Origin: Comamonas sp. lk
GTDB lineage: Bacteria > Pseudomonadota > Gammaproteobacteria > Burkholderiales > Burkholderiaceae_C
NCBI GenBank assembly: GCA_945901215.1
Contig: CAMDKE010000174.1
Coordinates: forward strand, 1-6,164
Length of the DNA: 6,164 bases
Direction of reading: 5' to 3'
In this document: positions 6,094 to 6,164 of the stretch, piece by piece
Position numbering within the stretch: the first letter of the stretch is position 1
Layout: the number at the start of each line of letters is the position of its first letter
Notes under the pieces: generated by a model
The model's input: the letters and a program-made list of their open reading frames with translations, nothing else
What the model was told of the DNA's origin: nothing
The model's database searches: none
Made by a program: the position numbers and the translations under genes

Positions 6094-6164
6094 ATGATGA
6101 AAAAATTGGGCGTATGGTTGGCCGCAAGTGCCTTGGTGTTGCTGGTGGTCGGGTGCGGTGGCGG
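6094..6164 (+). CDS. Putative small lipoprotein, N-terminal fragment (runs off right edge)
   Basis: Only 23 full codons are visible. They encode a lysine-start, hydrophobic signal peptide (MMKKLGVWLAASALVLLVV) ending in the lipobox VVGC, with the lipidated Cys at residue 21 from the first ATG (20 from the second), followed by glycines. This is a textbook lipoprotein signal with a Gly-rich tether, as is common in Burkholderiales lipoproteins. The mature protein lies outside the window, so no function can be given. It starts 23 bases after the pilQ stop with a good ribosome binding site and no terminator between, so it is probably co-transcribed with the pil operon. Relatives often have aroK (shikimate kinase) at this place; this N-terminus is not AroK. 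Confidence 0.75.
   Translation, partial: MMKKLGVWLAASALVLLVVGCGG

Noticed and set aside
1..6164. CRISPR array, insertion sequence, tRNA, phage or defence genes
   Set aside because: No direct repeat array, terminal inverted repeats, transposase, tRNA-like fold or defence-type protein was seen; apart from the lipoprotein edge the window is conserved core genes.

Overview
The window looks like chromosomal core DNA of a betaproteobacterium, most likely Burkholderiales and probably Comamonadaceae (Rhodoferax/Polaromonas-like). This rests on the protein sequences (PilN beginning IFLNLLPHREAAR, PilM, PilP and PilQ of betaproteobacterial type, a GT51 protein with GASTITMQVARN) and on the familiar layout of a penicillin-binding protein 1A gene divergent from pilMNOPQ. 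The genus is an inference; no rRNA or other marker gene is present.

Layout: positions 1-720 (minus strand) hold the first 240 codons of mrcA/ponA, which runs off the left edge. Positions 721-953 are a divergent intergenic region with an AT-rich core (about 880-935) that carries a good extended -10 promoter element for the pil operon. Positions 954-6070 are a complete, intact pilM-pilN-pilO-pilP-pilQ operon on the plus strand. Three of its four junctions are 4-base stop/start overlaps (TTGA, GTGA, GTGA); the pilN-pilO junction has a 20-base gap. After pilQ, 23 bases with no terminator lead to the start of a small lipoprotein-like gene that runs off the right edge.

Function: PilM (cytoplasmic actin-like protein) binds the N-terminal tail of PilN. 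PilN and PilO form the inner-membrane coiled-coil dimer. PilP is a lipoprotein that links PilNO to the N0 domain of the PilQ secretin, the outer-membrane pore through which type IV pili are extended and retracted. The divergent mrcA makes peptidoglycan, and PilQ carries AMIN domains that bind peptidoglycan, so the neighbours act in the same envelope compartment.

I found no new system here. The points worth a second look are the TTG start of pilN, where the first ATG would give a wrong N-terminus; a Lys in place of the conserved Asp in the phosphate-2 loop of PilM; a lipoprotein rather than aroK directly after pilQ; and small leader-like ORFs and an orphan Shine-Dalgarno sequence before pilM.
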